A stretch of DNA of 64,000 bases from Emticicia fluvialis (GCF_024793945.1 NZ_JANUSD010000005.1:247477-311476), one strand, 5' to 3'. Shown: positions 51,093-60,908, counted from the first letter of the stretch. The notes: generated from the sequence alone by a model not told the origin. Program-made: numbers and translations.

Positions 51093-52373
51093 TTACAAAC
51101 CGGTAGCTACGCTGAATTTGCCTCTTTTTGAGATTAGACCTTCGCGAATCTTACCATTTCTGAAAGTGCCAACCGGGTCGAGCGCACCACCCAACTGGCG
51201 GCTTGCTTCAGAAACCAAAGCCCTTACGTCTGTAAAGAAAGTATCTCTCAGTATTTCTTCTGCACGTAGCACATCATTGTTTTCCTGGGCGTCTGCCAGT
51301 GCCACTCTGTCTACCAGCAAGGCTTTGGCATAAGTAGCCAGAATGGCGTTGACCGATTGCAGAAGGTCTTCTATGGGGTCTTTGGTGTTATGACTGGCAT
51401 CAATCATCCAGGCCAGCGGAGGATTTTTTATTGCTTCATCCTGCATACCATCTACCAGTTCATTGAAAATCAGGAAGAACTGATACGGCTTAATGCTGCC
51501 TGTGGTAAGGTCGTCATCGCCATACATGGACCCATTGAAATGAAAACCACCCAGGCGCCCGAAATGCATTAATCGGCCTACAATCTGTTCAATATTGGTA
51601 TTGGGCAGGTGATGCCCCAAATCTACCAGTACCTGAGCGTTTTTACCGATTTGCTGGCAAAGCGAATAGGAGGTACCCCAGTCTGGTATTACCATTGAGT
51701 AAAAAAACGGTTCGTAAGGTTTATACTCAATCAGCATGGTCCAGTCAGCAGGCATAGCTTCATAAATAGTTGAAAGGGCACTAGCAGTGCGTTGATAAGC
51801 CCGGCGGAAATGCTGTTGCCCCGGAAAATTGGAGCCATCGGCCAGCCAGACCGTAAGTACCTTTGAGTCCAGTTGTTTACCGTATTCAATACAGGCAATA
51901 TTATGTTCTATGGCCAGGCTTTGGCTGTCTGTTTTGGTGTGCGACAAAGAGCCGAATTTATAAGAATAAGGCTGGTCTTTCTGGTCTTGAAAAGTATTGG
52001 AATTAACAGAGTCGATGGTCAGGTGATGCGCCTTTAGTAGTTGTTTGATAGCCTGAGCATCAGAGGGGATATCCCAGGGTATATGTAATGATATAGAATC
52101 TGATGAGCCGTTCAGTTGATGAATAAGCCCAACATCTTCAATTTTTTCTTCCAGATTCCGGGGTTCTCCACCATTCGGAAAGCGCCCGAAGCGGGTTCCG
52201 CCTGTACCTAAAGCCCAGCTGGGGATAGCTACCTGAAAAGCCTTGATTTTATCAATGATCTCTTGTGGGTCAATACCTTTTCTGCTAAGCAGCTCTGAGA
52301 TGTAGGTCAGTTTAAACTGGTGGTCTGCTGCTAGGGTTTGATTATGTTTTTGAATAATATCTGTGGTAAGCAT
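51093..52373 (-). CDS. rhaI: L-rhamnose isomerase, RhaI type
   Basis: The 426-residue TIM-barrel sugar isomerase resembles the RhaI group (Pseudomonas-like L-rhamnose isomerase) and not the E. coli RhaA group. It would convert L-rhamnose to L-rhamnulose. Metal- and substrate-binding residues expected at strand ends are visible in TMLIEYKPYEP (a Glu/Lys pair), VLVDLGHHLPNTN (Asp and His), and FHFNGSMYGDDDL (His and Asp triplet). The C-terminal AWMIDASHNTKDPIEDLLQS gives a further Asp/His. The gene lies downstream of a GntR regulator and the aldolase fusion in one minus-strand unit. No rhamnulokinase gene is in the window. Substrate alternatives are other aldoses, but the neighbours argue for rhamnose. 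Confidence 0.85.
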   Translation of the reverse strand: MLTTDIIQKHNQTLAADHQFKLTYISELLSRKGIDPQEIIDKIKAFQVAIPSWALGTGGTRFGRFPNGGEPRNLEEKIEDVGLIHQLNGSSDSISLHIPWDIPSDAQAIKQLLKAHHLTIDSVNSNTFQDQKDQPYSYKFGSLSHTKTDSQSLAIEHNIACIEYGKQLDSKVLTVWLADGSNFPGQQHFRRAYQRTASALSTIYEAMPADWTMLIEYKPYEPFFYSMVIPDWGTSYSLCQQIGKNAQVLVDLGHHLPNTNIEQIVGRLMHFGRLGGFHFNGSMYGDDDLTTGSIKPYQFFLIFNELVDGMQDEAIKNPPLAWMIDASHNTKDPIEDLLQSVNAILATYAKALLVDRVALADAQENNDVLRAEEILRDTFFTDVRALVSEASRQLGGALDPVGTFRNGKIREGLISKRGKFSVATGL

Positions 52374-52400
52374 TTTTTATAGATTTTAGGTTGAATCTGA

Positions 52401-53411
52401 TTAAAGGCTTTGGCGTCTGATAATATAAAACGGATTTTTTACTTTAATCTGCTTTTTATCAAGGAGCAGGGCTGCGGCCGTACGCCCCATGGTTTCAAAA
52501 TCGGTAGTTATTACGGTTATTTCCAACAACTCTTTCAGTGTGGTATCGTTGAACGAAACAAGGCCGATGTCCTGGCCTAGTTGATAGTTGGTCTGCCTGG
52601 TTTTCTTGATTAAGTCGGCCAGGTCGGTTTCCTCAACCACCACATAAGCCGTTTTAGGTTTGGGAATTTCGTCGATGGCATTTTCTTTAATGCTGAATTC
52701 TTTGCCGGAGTTGATACAGAAGAAACGAAAACCCTTGACAATTTCTCTGGGGTAATTACCGTCACTCGGGAAAACCAGAACCAGACGTTCATATTTGGCC
52801 AGCAAATCGTTGGCAGAGTCTAGCGCATCAAAAACATCGTTTTCGAAGTCCTGATACACACTTAATATCGGGTGTGGGTATTCCGGAAGGTCTTTGTCTA
52901 AAAATACGAGTTCATCGGCAGGTATTTTTTCAAGGGTTTTTAAAGCCAGCGCTTTGTCGGTCTCCGGAAAGAAATGCGGCATTACCACGTAATAGTTGTA
53001 TTTGCCCAGGTTCTTTTCTATTATTTCTTCAAAAATGCGGGTGTTGTAATGATGTATCTGCAGGTCAACGGTGGCTTTATTGCCTAATGCTCTCAGAAAA
53101 GCATAGTAAATCAACTTTTTGTAGGAGCTCAGCTTATTAAATATCAGCAGAATACGCATCTTGCTGTGTTCTTTGCCGTTTACGTAAAAACCTTTGCCCT
53201 GCACGGCAGTTATATAGCCGAGTTCTTTTAATTCGCGGTATGCTTTTTCTACGGTGTCACGTGCCAGGTAGTATTCTTCACTTAGTTCGCTGATAGAGGG
53301 CAGCTGCTCATTTTTCTTTAAAACGGTTCGCTCAATATCCGCAATGACCGACCGTACAATCTGTTTGTACTTGGGGGTTTTATCATTGGGGTTGAGTTGT
53401 AGTTTATACAT
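52401..53411 (-). CDS. GntR-family regulator with LacI-like ligand-binding domain
   Basis: A 336-residue repressor. Residues ~10-75 form the GntR winged helix (LPSISELSEEYYLARDTVEK and AYRELKELGYI), and the rest resembles the periplasmic-binding domain of LacI-type regulators (residues ~80-330), as in Bacteroidota sugar regulators. Sugars or sugar phosphates are the likely effectors. It lies between rhaI and rhaEW and is probably the regulator of this cluster (inference). A dyad TTACCG-n8-CGGTAA lies at 55580-55599 upstream of rhaEW and is a candidate operator. Confidence 0.87.
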   Translation of the reverse strand: MYKLQLNPNDKTPKYKQIVRSVIADIERTVLKKNEQLPSISELSEEYYLARDTVEKAYRELKELGYITAVQGKGFYVNGKEHSKMRILLIFNKLSSYKKLIYYAFLRALGNKATVDLQIHHYNTRIFEEIIEKNLGKYNYYVVMPHFFPETDKALALKTLEKIPADELVFLDKDLPEYPHPILSVYQDFENDVFDALDSANDLLAKYERLVLVFPSDGNYPREIVKGFRFFCINSGKEFSIKENAIDEIPKPKTAYVVVEETDLADLIKKTRQTNYQLGQDIGLVSFNDTTLKELLEITVITTDFETMGRTAAALLLDKKQIKVKNPFYIIRRQSL

Positions 53412-53459
53412 TTTTCCGAATAATTTTAAAGCATGCGGGAGCGAACCCCCGCTTTAGTA

Positions 53460-55541
53460 TCATCTCACAAAAGCAACAGCTACCCCGCCATCTACATTCA
53501 GAATATTTCCGGTCGATTTAGCCAGGCTGCCATCTACAAAAACGCGTACGGCTTTGGCTATGTCTTCTGTCAATATCTCTTCGTTCAGAAGTGTGCGTGC
53601 TGCATACATTTTGGGCAGGTCTTCTACTTTAATACCATAAGCCTTGGCACGGCCTTCGGCCCAGTCGCCTTCCCATATTTTGCTACCGCGTAGCACGGCA
53701 TCGGGGTTAACGGTGTTTACACGTATTTTATCTTTGCCCAGTTCTGCTGCCAATAAGCGGCTCATGTGCGCCTGCGCGGCTTTGGCTGTGCCATAACCTA
53801 CGTTGTTTGGCCCGGCAAATAAAGCATTTTTGCTGGCAATGTTGACAATGTCTCCATCTAATGCTTGTTTGCGCATTATCTTCACAGACTCCTGCGATAC
53901 AAGGAACTGGCCTTTCACCAGCACATCCTGCAAGATATTCCAGTCGGCCAATGTATGATCTTCCAACGGCTTAGAGATAGACAAACCGGCGCAGTTAACC
54001 ACAATATCTACCCCGCCAAATTGTAATACACCCTGTTTAAGGGCTTCGGCAATAGGTTCTGGCTGCGTAACATCAATTTTAACTGTCAATACCACGTCTT
54101 TGCCATGCTTTTTGCGTAGTTCGGTTTGAGTTTCTTCCAGCAAATCACGGTCGGCAGCAATAATACAGGCGCCTTCCTTCAGTAGTTCTTCACAAATGGC
54201 TTTGCCAATACCCCCGGTACCACCTGTTACAAAGGCTATTTTGCCAGATAATGATTTTGGCTTGGGCATACGCTGTAATTTTGCTTCTTCCAGCAGCCAG
54301 TACTCAATGTTAAATGCCTCCTGTTCGCTAAGGCCCACGTATTCTGATATCGCCTCGGCGCCTTTCATTACATTTATGGCGTTGGTATAAAATTCAGCAG
54401 CTACGCGTGCGGTTTGCTTGTCTTTAGCAAAAGAAAACATACCAACCCCCGGATACAGAATTACTACCGGGTTGGTATCTCTTATAGCGGGGCTGTCGGC
54501 ATGTTTGCAACGTTCATAATATGCGGTATAGTCGGCTCTATAGGCCTCAAACTGGGTTTCTATTGCTTCTTTGGTGGTTCCGCTTAGTACCAGCGGACGT
54601 ATTTTGGTACGCAAGAAGTGGTCGGGGCAGCTTGTGCCTTTTTGTGCCAGTCTTTCGAGGTCGTTTGAGTTCACAAATTCAAGCACGCGGGCATCGTCAG
54701 TAAAATGACCCACCATGCGTCTGTAGCTTGATGCCAGCCCTCTTAGCACTGGCATAATTTCTGCCGCTGCAGTTTTTCTGTCTTCTGCTGATTTTGACTC
54801 TATTCTGGAGCCACCAAACACGGGGCGTTTTTTGCCGTAATTCTGCTCCAGATACACTGACGCCATTTCGATAACCTCAAGCGTGTTCAGGTATGACTCG
54901 TAAGATGTGTTACCCCAGGTAAACAAGCCATGCCCACCAAGAATGACACCTCTCAGGTTCGGATTGCTTTTAACTGTTTCTTCAAGCTGAAGGCCTAAAT
55001 CAAAGCCAGGGCGTTGCCAGGGCAGCCAGGCTATGGTATCGCCCCATATTTCTTTCATAATCTGCTCACCGTCTTTGCTGGCCGCAATGGCTATCAGGGC
55101 ATCGGGGTGCAGGTGGTCTATATGTTTAAATGGCAGCAGGCCGTGCAGCGGGGTATCTATAGAGGGGGCGGCACATTTGGGGTCAAAAAGGCAGTGGTCA
55201 AACAAGCCCACCATTTCGTCTTCAAACGCCAGGCCTCTGTAACGTTTTTTCAGAGTGTGCAGGCGGTCAACATACAAATTGGCACAGCCTTTTCTGGTAA
55301 GGGTGCCTATGTCTCCGCCCGAACCTTTCACCCACATTACTTCTACTGGCTCACCTGAAAGCGGGTCGGCTTCGGTTATTTTGCAGGAAGTGTTGCCACC
55401 GGCATAATTGGTCAGGCGTAGGTCGGCTCCGAGCAGGTTTGAACGATAGATGAAGAGGTCAACTTCATTATTGGCTAATTCGGAGGCTTTGTTGTGGTCC
55501 CACAGGTAGCTAACATGGTTGAATGTCAGGGTATTTTCCAT
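53460..55541 (-). CDS. rhaEW: Bifunctional L-rhamnulose-1-phosphate aldolase / L-lactaldehyde dehydrogenase
   Basis: A 693-residue fusion. Residues ~1-410 are a class II aldolase domain that would split L-rhamnulose-1-phosphate into DHAP and L-lactaldehyde; HIDHLHPDALIAIAA (zinc ligands) and GVILGGHGLFTWGN are the main blocks. Residues ~430-693 are a short-chain dehydrogenase (SDR), with the nucleotide motif FVTGGTGGIGKA and the catalytic YGTAK, which can oxidise L-lactaldehyde to L-lactate. This layout is known as RhaEW. With lutABC downstream, the product lactate can be oxidised to pyruvate. The kinase RhaB and the permease are missing from the window. First gene of the cluster. Secure as a family, the pathway is inferred. 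Confidence 0.93.
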   Translation of the reverse strand: MENTLTFNHVSYLWDHNKASELANNEVDLFIYRSNLLGADLRLTNYAGGNTSCKITEADPLSGEPVEVMWVKGSGGDIGTLTRKGCANLYVDRLHTLKKRYRGLAFEDEMVGLFDHCLFDPKCAAPSIDTPLHGLLPFKHIDHLHPDALIAIAASKDGEQIMKEIWGDTIAWLPWQRPGFDLGLQLEETVKSNPNLRGVILGGHGLFTWGNTSYESYLNTLEVIEMASVYLEQNYGKKRPVFGGSRIESKSAEDRKTAAAEIMPVLRGLASSYRRMVGHFTDDARVLEFVNSNDLERLAQKGTSCPDHFLRTKIRPLVLSGTTKEAIETQFEAYRADYTAYYERCKHADSPAIRDTNPVVILYPGVGMFSFAKDKQTARVAAEFYTNAINVMKGAEAISEYVGLSEQEAFNIEYWLLEEAKLQRMPKPKSLSGKIAFVTGGTGGIGKAICEELLKEGACIIAADRDLLEETQTELRKKHGKDVVLTVKIDVTQPEPIAEALKQGVLQFGGVDIVVNCAGLSISKPLEDHTLADWNILQDVLVKGQFLVSQESVKIMRKQALDGDIVNIASKNALFAGPNNVGYGTAKAAQAHMSRLLAAELGKDKIRVNTVNPDAVLRGSKIWEGDWAEGRAKAYGIKVEDLPKMYAARTLLNEEILTEDIAKAVRVFVDGSLAKSTGNILNVDGGVAVAFVR

Positions 55542-55579
55542 GCTTTTATTTCAAATTTTGTTGCAGTAAATCTTATAAT

Positions 55580-55599
55580 TTACCGGCAAACTTCGGTAA
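55580..55599. promoter_or_regulatory. Dyad TTACCG-n8-CGGTAA upstream of rhaEW
   Basis: A 6-bp inverted repeat with partial extension (AATTTACCG...CGGTAATTT) in the 216-bp gap upstream of rhaEW. It could be the operator of the GntR-type regulator. It is not confirmed by a second copy I could find. Confidence 0.3.
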
Positions 55600-55757
55600 T
55601 TTTTTGAAGATATCTTCATGTACTCTCCTGCAAGCCTGTTTTTTAAAGAAAAGTTTTACAACGGTGTTACCTATAGTACAAAAAAATAAGGCGCCAGATT
55701 AGCCAGCACCCTATTATCGTAACCCAAAAAGTAAAAAATATTCTTTATGATGTCTCA

Positions 55758-56228
55758 CTATGACATCCTGATAGTCGTCTTTAATTTGATGGTTGAAGAA
55801 ACATTTTGCCCTGTTGTTCTCAGATATTTCCGGTATTTTCGCCGGAAATCAGCAGCTTTTCTTCTTGAAATAACAATTTTTTCGTCCTGAATCAATACTT
55901 CCCCACCACGACAATTAAAGTATAGGTCTTTAACGTGTTCAAGGTTAATAATGTAAGAACGGTGTAATCTGACAAAGTTGACAATCTCATTCAATTCTTC
56001 TTCAAAAATTCGCAGAGTTTTTGAACTTATGATTTCTCTACCATCAGCCAGTTTAAATATCGTATAATTCTTAGCACTTTTCAGATACAAAATATCGCTG
56101 AGATTAACCATGTTGCGTTTTCCTGCAACTCTCATGGATAAATTTTCTACGGCAGTTTGGCTTTCCATCTGTTGGACTACCTTAAACCCTTCAGTACTGA
56201 ACGGTGTCTTGTAAATCAGCTTACTCAT
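55758..56228 (-). CDS. Free-standing LytTR DNA-binding protein
   Basis: A 156-residue protein with a short N-terminal stretch and a LytTR domain (residues ~40-140). Typical features are the RNMVNLSDILYLKSAKNYT strand and FVRLHRSYIINLEHVK, as in other LytTR proteins. There is no receiver domain, so phosphorylation cannot control it directly. It may work with the nearby LytTR response regulator or with another signal. The gene is separated by 341 bases from the response regulator gene upstream on the same strand. Its target is unknown. Confidence 0.85.
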   Translation of the reverse strand: MSKLIYKTPFSTEGFKVVQQMESQTAVENLSMRVAGKRNMVNLSDILYLKSAKNYTIFKLADGREIISSKTLRIFEEELNEIVNFVRLHRSYIINLEHVKDLYFNCRGGEVLIQDEKIVISRRKAADFRRKYRKYLRTTGQNVSSTIKLKTTIRMS

Positions 56229-56569
56229 TCTTCACGGAAAGCTTAAAATTAAAAATATAAGGCAATTTAAACCGGGGCTGAAACTGGTACAACAACGATT
56301 CGGTAAATGGCAGAAAAGAATAGATAAGTGGCGTGAATGATATTGTGTCTTGCTTTTATACAATTTTGTGTTTTTGGGGGTATCTGGCGGCACAAAAAAA
56401 CAGGTCTGATTAAGATATTTTTATATAAAAGTTGAGGTTTCTTGCAAATTTATATCCACTTAATCAAATACCAAACTGGTAATACCGGTTCAGGGAATTG
56501 CTTAGCAAGCCGTTTGGTGGTTTTTCGGATAAAAAAATATAATACCGGGCAGTTTCGGTGTCAGCTTCA
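56229..56569. other. Intergenic region between the LytTR genes
   Basis: 341 bases, AT-rich, no gene. Nothing specific was recognised; it must hold the promoter of the minus-strand LytTR gene. Confidence 0.55.
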
Positions 56570-57322
56570 TTATATATTGCTTAGCCACTCCAGGAACTCA
56601 GCTTTACGCCTGCGTGATACCGGCAGTTCGGTTCCCTGATCAGTAGTAATGGTGCCGCCTTCTCCTTTTGTATAGCGTTTGATGTAATCGCGGTTAACTA
56701 GGAAAGAATGATGGATACGGAAGAAATCATAATTTGCCAGCAAATCTTCAAAATCCTTAATACTTTTTGAGACCGTAATTTTCTGATTATCGTTCAGGTA
56801 TATATGTGTATAGTCTTCGTCGGCTTCGCAATAAATAATACTATTGACAGGCACGAACTGAAAGCCATTCAGTATTGGTAAAGGAATTTTATTGGTTTTG
56901 TCGCGGGGGTTTCTAAGATTCTGGATCAGATGATTAAAGTTCTGCTGGCTGTTTCTTTTCTCTATCCGTTCTTTTGCTTTGGCTATTGCCTGCTTTAGCT
57001 CTTCAATATTAATTGGTTTTAGTAAGTAGTCTAAGGCGCTGAATTTAATGGCGGTAACAGCGTAGTGGTCAAACCCGGTTGTAAAAATTACTTCAAACTT
57101 GGGGTTACTGAATTTTTCAAGCAAATCAAAACCACTGCCATGCGGCATCTCTACATCTAAAAAAACTATATCGGGTGATTTTTCCTGAATAAGCTGATAC
57201 GCCTCTTGTATTGAGTTGGCAGTACCTATTACTTCAACTTCTGTAGAACAGAAAAGATAAATGATACTGCTTAGGGTTTCAACACTTCGGTTTTCGTCAT
57301 CAACAATGATAGCCTTATACAT
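56570..57322 (-). CDS. LytTR-type response regulator
   Basis: A 250-residue response regulator. Residues 1-120 are the receiver (acidic pocket VDDE, phospho-Asp56 in VFLDVEMP, Lys in LLKPINI). Residues ~145-250 are LytTR, with the typical RIHHSFLVNRDYIKRY segment. It pairs with the sensor kinase encoded 152 bases upstream on the same strand. LytTR systems often control cell-envelope or quorum-linked genes. The targets are not known here; the free LytTR protein downstream might be a partner. Confidence 0.93.
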   Translation of the reverse strand: MYKAIIVDDENRSVETLSSIIYLFCSTEVEVIGTANSIQEAYQLIQEKSPDIVFLDVEMPHGSGFDLLEKFSNPKFEVIFTTGFDHYAVTAIKFSALDYLLKPINIEELKQAIAKAKERIEKRNSQQNFNHLIQNLRNPRDKTNKIPLPILNGFQFVPVNSIIYCEADEDYTHIYLNDNQKITVSKSIKDFEDLLANYDFFRIHHSFLVNRDYIKRYTKGEGGTITTDQGTELPVSRRRKAEFLEWLSNI

Positions 57323-57474
57323 AAAAAGATATGTTTTTTAATTTGCTTTCTGCCAGATAAACCAGCAAAGTAAGTGGACTCATTTTGAAAGCCACAAAAA
57401 TAATTAAAGATACTAAGTTTTAAAGCATTGGTTACCGATTACTTATCAGGGCCGTTAAGATAAATTAACCGAAT

Positions 57475-58656
57475 CTAGTGGAATTCAGGGAATTTAATCT
57501 CAATAGTCGTGCCAATGTCTACCCCGGGTTCATAGGGGGGCTTCAGACGGTCTTCAACCATAAAATGAATATCGGCATCAGCAATTAAATTAAAAGTATG
57601 CAAACGTTCTTCGGTTATTTTTAGGCCCTGCGATTTATAACCTTTCCTTGATTTCGACTGAATCTGTTTGGCTTTATCACGCCCTACGCCATCATCTTCT
57701 ATTCGGCAAACCAGGTACTTGCCCTGGTTATAAAAACTCATATACAGGTTACCTTTGCCCTCTTTATACCGGAGTCCATGGTTGATAGCATTTTCAATAA
57801 ATGGTTGCAGAATCATGGTTGGTATTTCAACGAATCTGTCTATATCAGGCGCCACGTGTAAATGAAACTCAAACTTGTTTTCAAATCGCATCATTTCAAT
57901 TTCAACATACAGGCTCAAAAGCTTTATTTCGTCGGCAAGTGTAATGTACTTACTACGAGACGAGTCGAGGAAAAGCCTGATAAGATTTGCAAATTTCGAT
58001 AAATAATTGTTCGCCGAGATGGTGTCACGGTTTAATATGAAGCTTTGCACAGCATTCAGAGCATTAAATACAAAATGCGGGTTCATCTGCAACTGAAGCG
58101 TTCTGAGCTCTAACTCAGTTACCTGCCGGTGATGCCGCTGCTCTTCGTCAGACCAGAACTTCAGGAAGCGTTCCCGGCCATAAAAAAGACCAAAAAGTGT
58201 AATAAAGCAAACACCCCAGAACCACCACGAACGCCACCACGGATACTCAATCTTAAATTCTATTACGGCTGGCAGGCTTTCTACCTTGTTGGTGTCAATG
58301 GCTTTTACCTCAAAATGATAGGCAGCCGGTTTCAGGCTGTCAACTTTTGCTGAATTACCTTTGGCTATTGACCAGTCAGTAGACTTGGGTCCTTCAAAGC
58401 TGTCTTCAACAATGCGATATTTAAAAATTAACGAATCACGTGCAGGAGGCGTTACAGCAAAAGTAAATTGCAGCACATTGTGGTCGTAATCAACAACATA
58501 ACTCTTATTTAACGAAACCTCTCTGCCTGCTATTTCAACATGGGTAATTTTTGCTTTAAAATTATTATTATTTTTCGACGCCCCTGCTTGTTGACTGTAA
58601 ACCGAATAACTCACAAAAAAACATAAAAAAACTATTTTTAAGGGGAGCTTTAGCAT
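57475..58656 (-). CDS. LytS-type sensor histidine kinase
   Basis: A 393-residue kinase with a signal-like first TM (residues 5-20). A periplasmic Y_Y_Y-type beta domain (~35-137) follows, and the second TM is WWFWGVCFITLFGLFYG (~144-160). The LytS family His-kinase region has the phospho-accepting His194 (LQMNPHFVFNALNAVQ) and the ATP-binding motifs FIENAINHGL and EDDGVG. No PAS or 5TM domain is found. It would sense a periplasmic signal and phosphorylate the LytTR regulator downstream. The Y_Y_Y domain is short and not preceded by a propeller as in hybrid sensors, so the ligand is unknown. Confidence 0.9.
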   Translation of the reverse strand: MLKLPLKIVFLCFFVSYSVYSQQAGASKNNNNFKAKITHVEIAGREVSLNKSYVVDYDHNVLQFTFAVTPPARDSLIFKYRIVEDSFEGPKSTDWSIAKGNSAKVDSLKPAAYHFEVKAIDTNKVESLPAVIEFKIEYPWWRSWWFWGVCFITLFGLFYGRERFLKFWSDEEQRHHRQVTELELRTLQLQMNPHFVFNALNAVQSFILNRDTISANNYLSKFANLIRLFLDSSRSKYITLADEIKLLSLYVEIEMMRFENKFEFHLHVAPDIDRFVEIPTMILQPFIENAINHGLRYKEGKGNLYMSFYNQGKYLVCRIEDDGVGRDKAKQIQSKSRKGYKSQGLKITEERLHTFNLIADADIHFMVEDRLKPPYEPGVDIGTTIEIKFPEFH

Positions 58657-58814
58657 TGTAAAAATAGGTGTTTTGGAACAAAGTAACCTGATGATGTAAA
58701 AATACGGGTTATAACGTTAATCTAAAAACAGGAGCCGTTTTTTGTTAAAAACAATGCAAATGTGGTGCCAGAAGAGCAGATGCAGCAGATTTATGAAGAA
58801 AAAAAGAGGCAAAA

Positions 58815-58857
58815 TGCAAAAAAAGTGTGTCTGGCTTCAAAGCAAGGCCAGACACAC
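58815..58857 (-). terminator. Intrinsic terminator after phosphosugar mutase gene
   Basis: GTGTGTCTGGC (58825-58835) pairs with GCCAGACACAC (58847-58857). On the minus strand the stem is followed by TTTTTTTGC, a T run. It isolates the mutase gene from the sensor kinase downstream on the same strand. Confidence 0.85.
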
Positions 58858-58864
58858 CTATTGA

Positions 58865-60628
58865 CTATACAAGATTCAGTTCTGTCTGAATTGATTTTAC
58901 TTTTTCTTTAAGTGCAACAAGGGTGGCATCAAACTCATCTTTTTTCTTAAGATTTGCTCTTACGCCAATGTAGAACTTGATTTTCGGTTCAGTACCCGAC
59001 GGGCGGCAGGTAAACTTGGTGCCGTCAACAGTAAAGAACTGTAATACATTAGACGCCTCAATGCCCAGCTTGCCAGCTGCTATAGCGGTGGTTTCGCCGG
59101 TTTTCAGGTCTGTTGATGTAAGGGCTTTGTAGTCGTCCATCCGTATAACCTTTGAGCCCGCAATGCTCTTAGGAGGGTTGGTTCTGAAATCAACCATCAT
59201 CTGCTGAATTTCTTCAGCACCGGTTTTACCTTTTTTGGTAAGAGAAATCAGTCCTTCATAATAGAAACCGTTTTTCTGATACATTTCAGCCAGGAAGTCG
59301 AACAAGCTAATGCCCTGGTCTTTGGCAAATGCTGTCAGCTCGGCAATCATAGCACAACTGGCTATGGCATCCTTGTCGCGTACTTTGTCGCCAATCAGGT
59401 AGCCGTAGCTTTCTTCACCACCACCAATGAACGTCTGTTCACCTTCCAGCTCACGTATAACCTGTGCAATATATTTAAAACCAGTAAGGGTATTATAGCA
59501 GTTTACACCTGCTTTAGCTGCCATTTCGTCTATCAAATCAGTAGTTACAATGGTTTTGGCAACAAACTCTTTACCGGTTAGTTTTTTAGCTTTTTTCCAG
59601 GCTTTCAGCAAATAATAAATAATTAAGCTGGCTGCCTGATTACCGTTTAACAGTTGCCATTCGCCTTTCGGGTCTTTCACGGCCATACCTACGCGGTCGG
59701 CGTCAGGGTCGGTTGCTATTACAAGGTCGGCATTCAGCGCTTTGGCTTTTTGCAGCGCCAGGTTCATGGCCTCATGCTCTTCGGGGTTCGGATACACCAC
59801 CGTCGGAAAGTTTCCGTCTGGTGTAGCCTGCTCTTCAACAATGTTAACGTTCGTGAAACCCAGTTGGGCCAGCGCTTTAGGTACCATAGTGATACCTGTA
59901 CCGTGGATAGAAGAGAAAACGATGTTCAGGTCTGACTGGCGTTTAATCATGCGCGGATTCACGCAAATGCTTTTTACGGCTTTCAGATAGGCTTTGTCAA
60001 CCGCTTCGCCTATCATTTTTATACGTTTCTTTACACCTTTAAATTTGATGTCTTTTACGTTGGTAATGGCGTTTACTTCGGCTACAATGTTTTTATCGTG
60101 CGGCGACACCACCTGCGAGCCATCAACCCAGTACACTTTATAACCGTTGTATTCTCTTGGGTTGTGTGAGGCCGTAATCACAATGCCACTCTGGCAACCC
60201 AGATGCCGTACCGTAAACGATAACTGTGGCGTAGGGCGTAATTCTTTATATAAATAAACCGTAATACCGTTGGCAGATAGGATATCGGCAGCCACACGCG
60301 CAAACTCAGGCGAGAAGTTGCGGCTGTCATGCGCAATAGCCACTTTTATTTCCTGATCCGGAAAAGTCTTGTTAAGATAGTTAGCCAATCCCTGCGTGGC
60401 AGCTCCAACAGTGTATTTGTTCATGCGGTTAGAGCCAACACCAATTTCACCGCGCATTCCACCTGTTCCAAACTCCAGATTCTTGTAGAAAGAGTCGGTT
60501 AGTTGGTTTGCGTTGTTGTCGTCAATAAGTTTCTGAATAGCAGTTTTGGTTTCTTCATCATACCTGCCTTTAAGCCAGGTATTGATATTCTTCTCAGCTG
60601 TTGTATCTAATGTAAGATTTTTTAGCAT
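58865..60628 (-). CDS. Phosphoglucomutase/phosphomannomutase family protein
   Basis: A 587-residue alpha-D-phosphohexomutase. The phosphoserine loop is TASHNPREYNGYKVY (Ser154), the metal-binding loop is TDPDADRVG, and the sugar-binding motif GGGEESYG is present in the C-terminal half. The phosphate-binding loop RPSGTEPK near the end completes the set. The length of 587 is that of the PgcA-type phosphoglucomutase in Firmicutes and Bacteroidota. It converts glucose-1-phosphate and glucose-6-phosphate, or mannose equivalents, and supplies sugars for the envelope. Substrate preference is not given by the sequence alone. Its terminator separates it from the sensor kinase gene. Confidence 0.93.
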   Translation of the reverse strand: MLKNLTLDTTAEKNINTWLKGRYDEETKTAIQKLIDDNNANQLTDSFYKNLEFGTGGMRGEIGVGSNRMNKYTVGAATQGLANYLNKTFPDQEIKVAIAHDSRNFSPEFARVAADILSANGITVYLYKELRPTPQLSFTVRHLGCQSGIVITASHNPREYNGYKVYWVDGSQVVSPHDKNIVAEVNAITNVKDIKFKGVKKRIKMIGEAVDKAYLKAVKSICVNPRMIKRQSDLNIVFSSIHGTGITMVPKALAQLGFTNVNIVEEQATPDGNFPTVVYPNPEEHEAMNLALQKAKALNADLVIATDPDADRVGMAVKDPKGEWQLLNGNQAASLIIYYLLKAWKKAKKLTGKEFVAKTIVTTDLIDEMAAKAGVNCYNTLTGFKYIAQVIRELEGEQTFIGGGEESYGYLIGDKVRDKDAIASCAMIAELTAFAKDQGISLFDFLAEMYQKNGFYYEGLISLTKKGKTGAEEIQQMMVDFRTNPPKSIAGSKVIRMDDYKALTSTDLKTGETTAIAAGKLGIEASNVLQFFTVDGTKFTCRPSGTEPKIKFYIGVRANLKKKDEFDATLVALKEKVKSIQTELNLV

Positions 60629-60908
60629 GACTAGTCCGGATGATTTTAAATTTAAAAGTTTTGGGCAAATTAAAACAAGATTTTTATGTTTTTCAAAAAT
60701 GATTCAGTTTTTGCCAATAATTATTTAAATGTAAATAAAAAAAGGCATAAAAGCCTGTTTTTATGGCACTTTAGCAGGAAAACAGAGCTACCTGAAACGC
60801 TCAAAAAAAGTTGAAAACTATATATAATACCGGTTAGTCTATCGGTTTTTCTGATTTTCAAATCTTTTATCTATTTTTAGCAAAATCTTCATTCATACCA
60901 TAAAAACA

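Noticed and set aside
53427..53456. GCGGG/CCCGC hairpin between rhaEW and the GntR gene as a terminator
   Set aside because: The stem is short and no T run follows on the minus strand; the two genes can still be cotranscribed.
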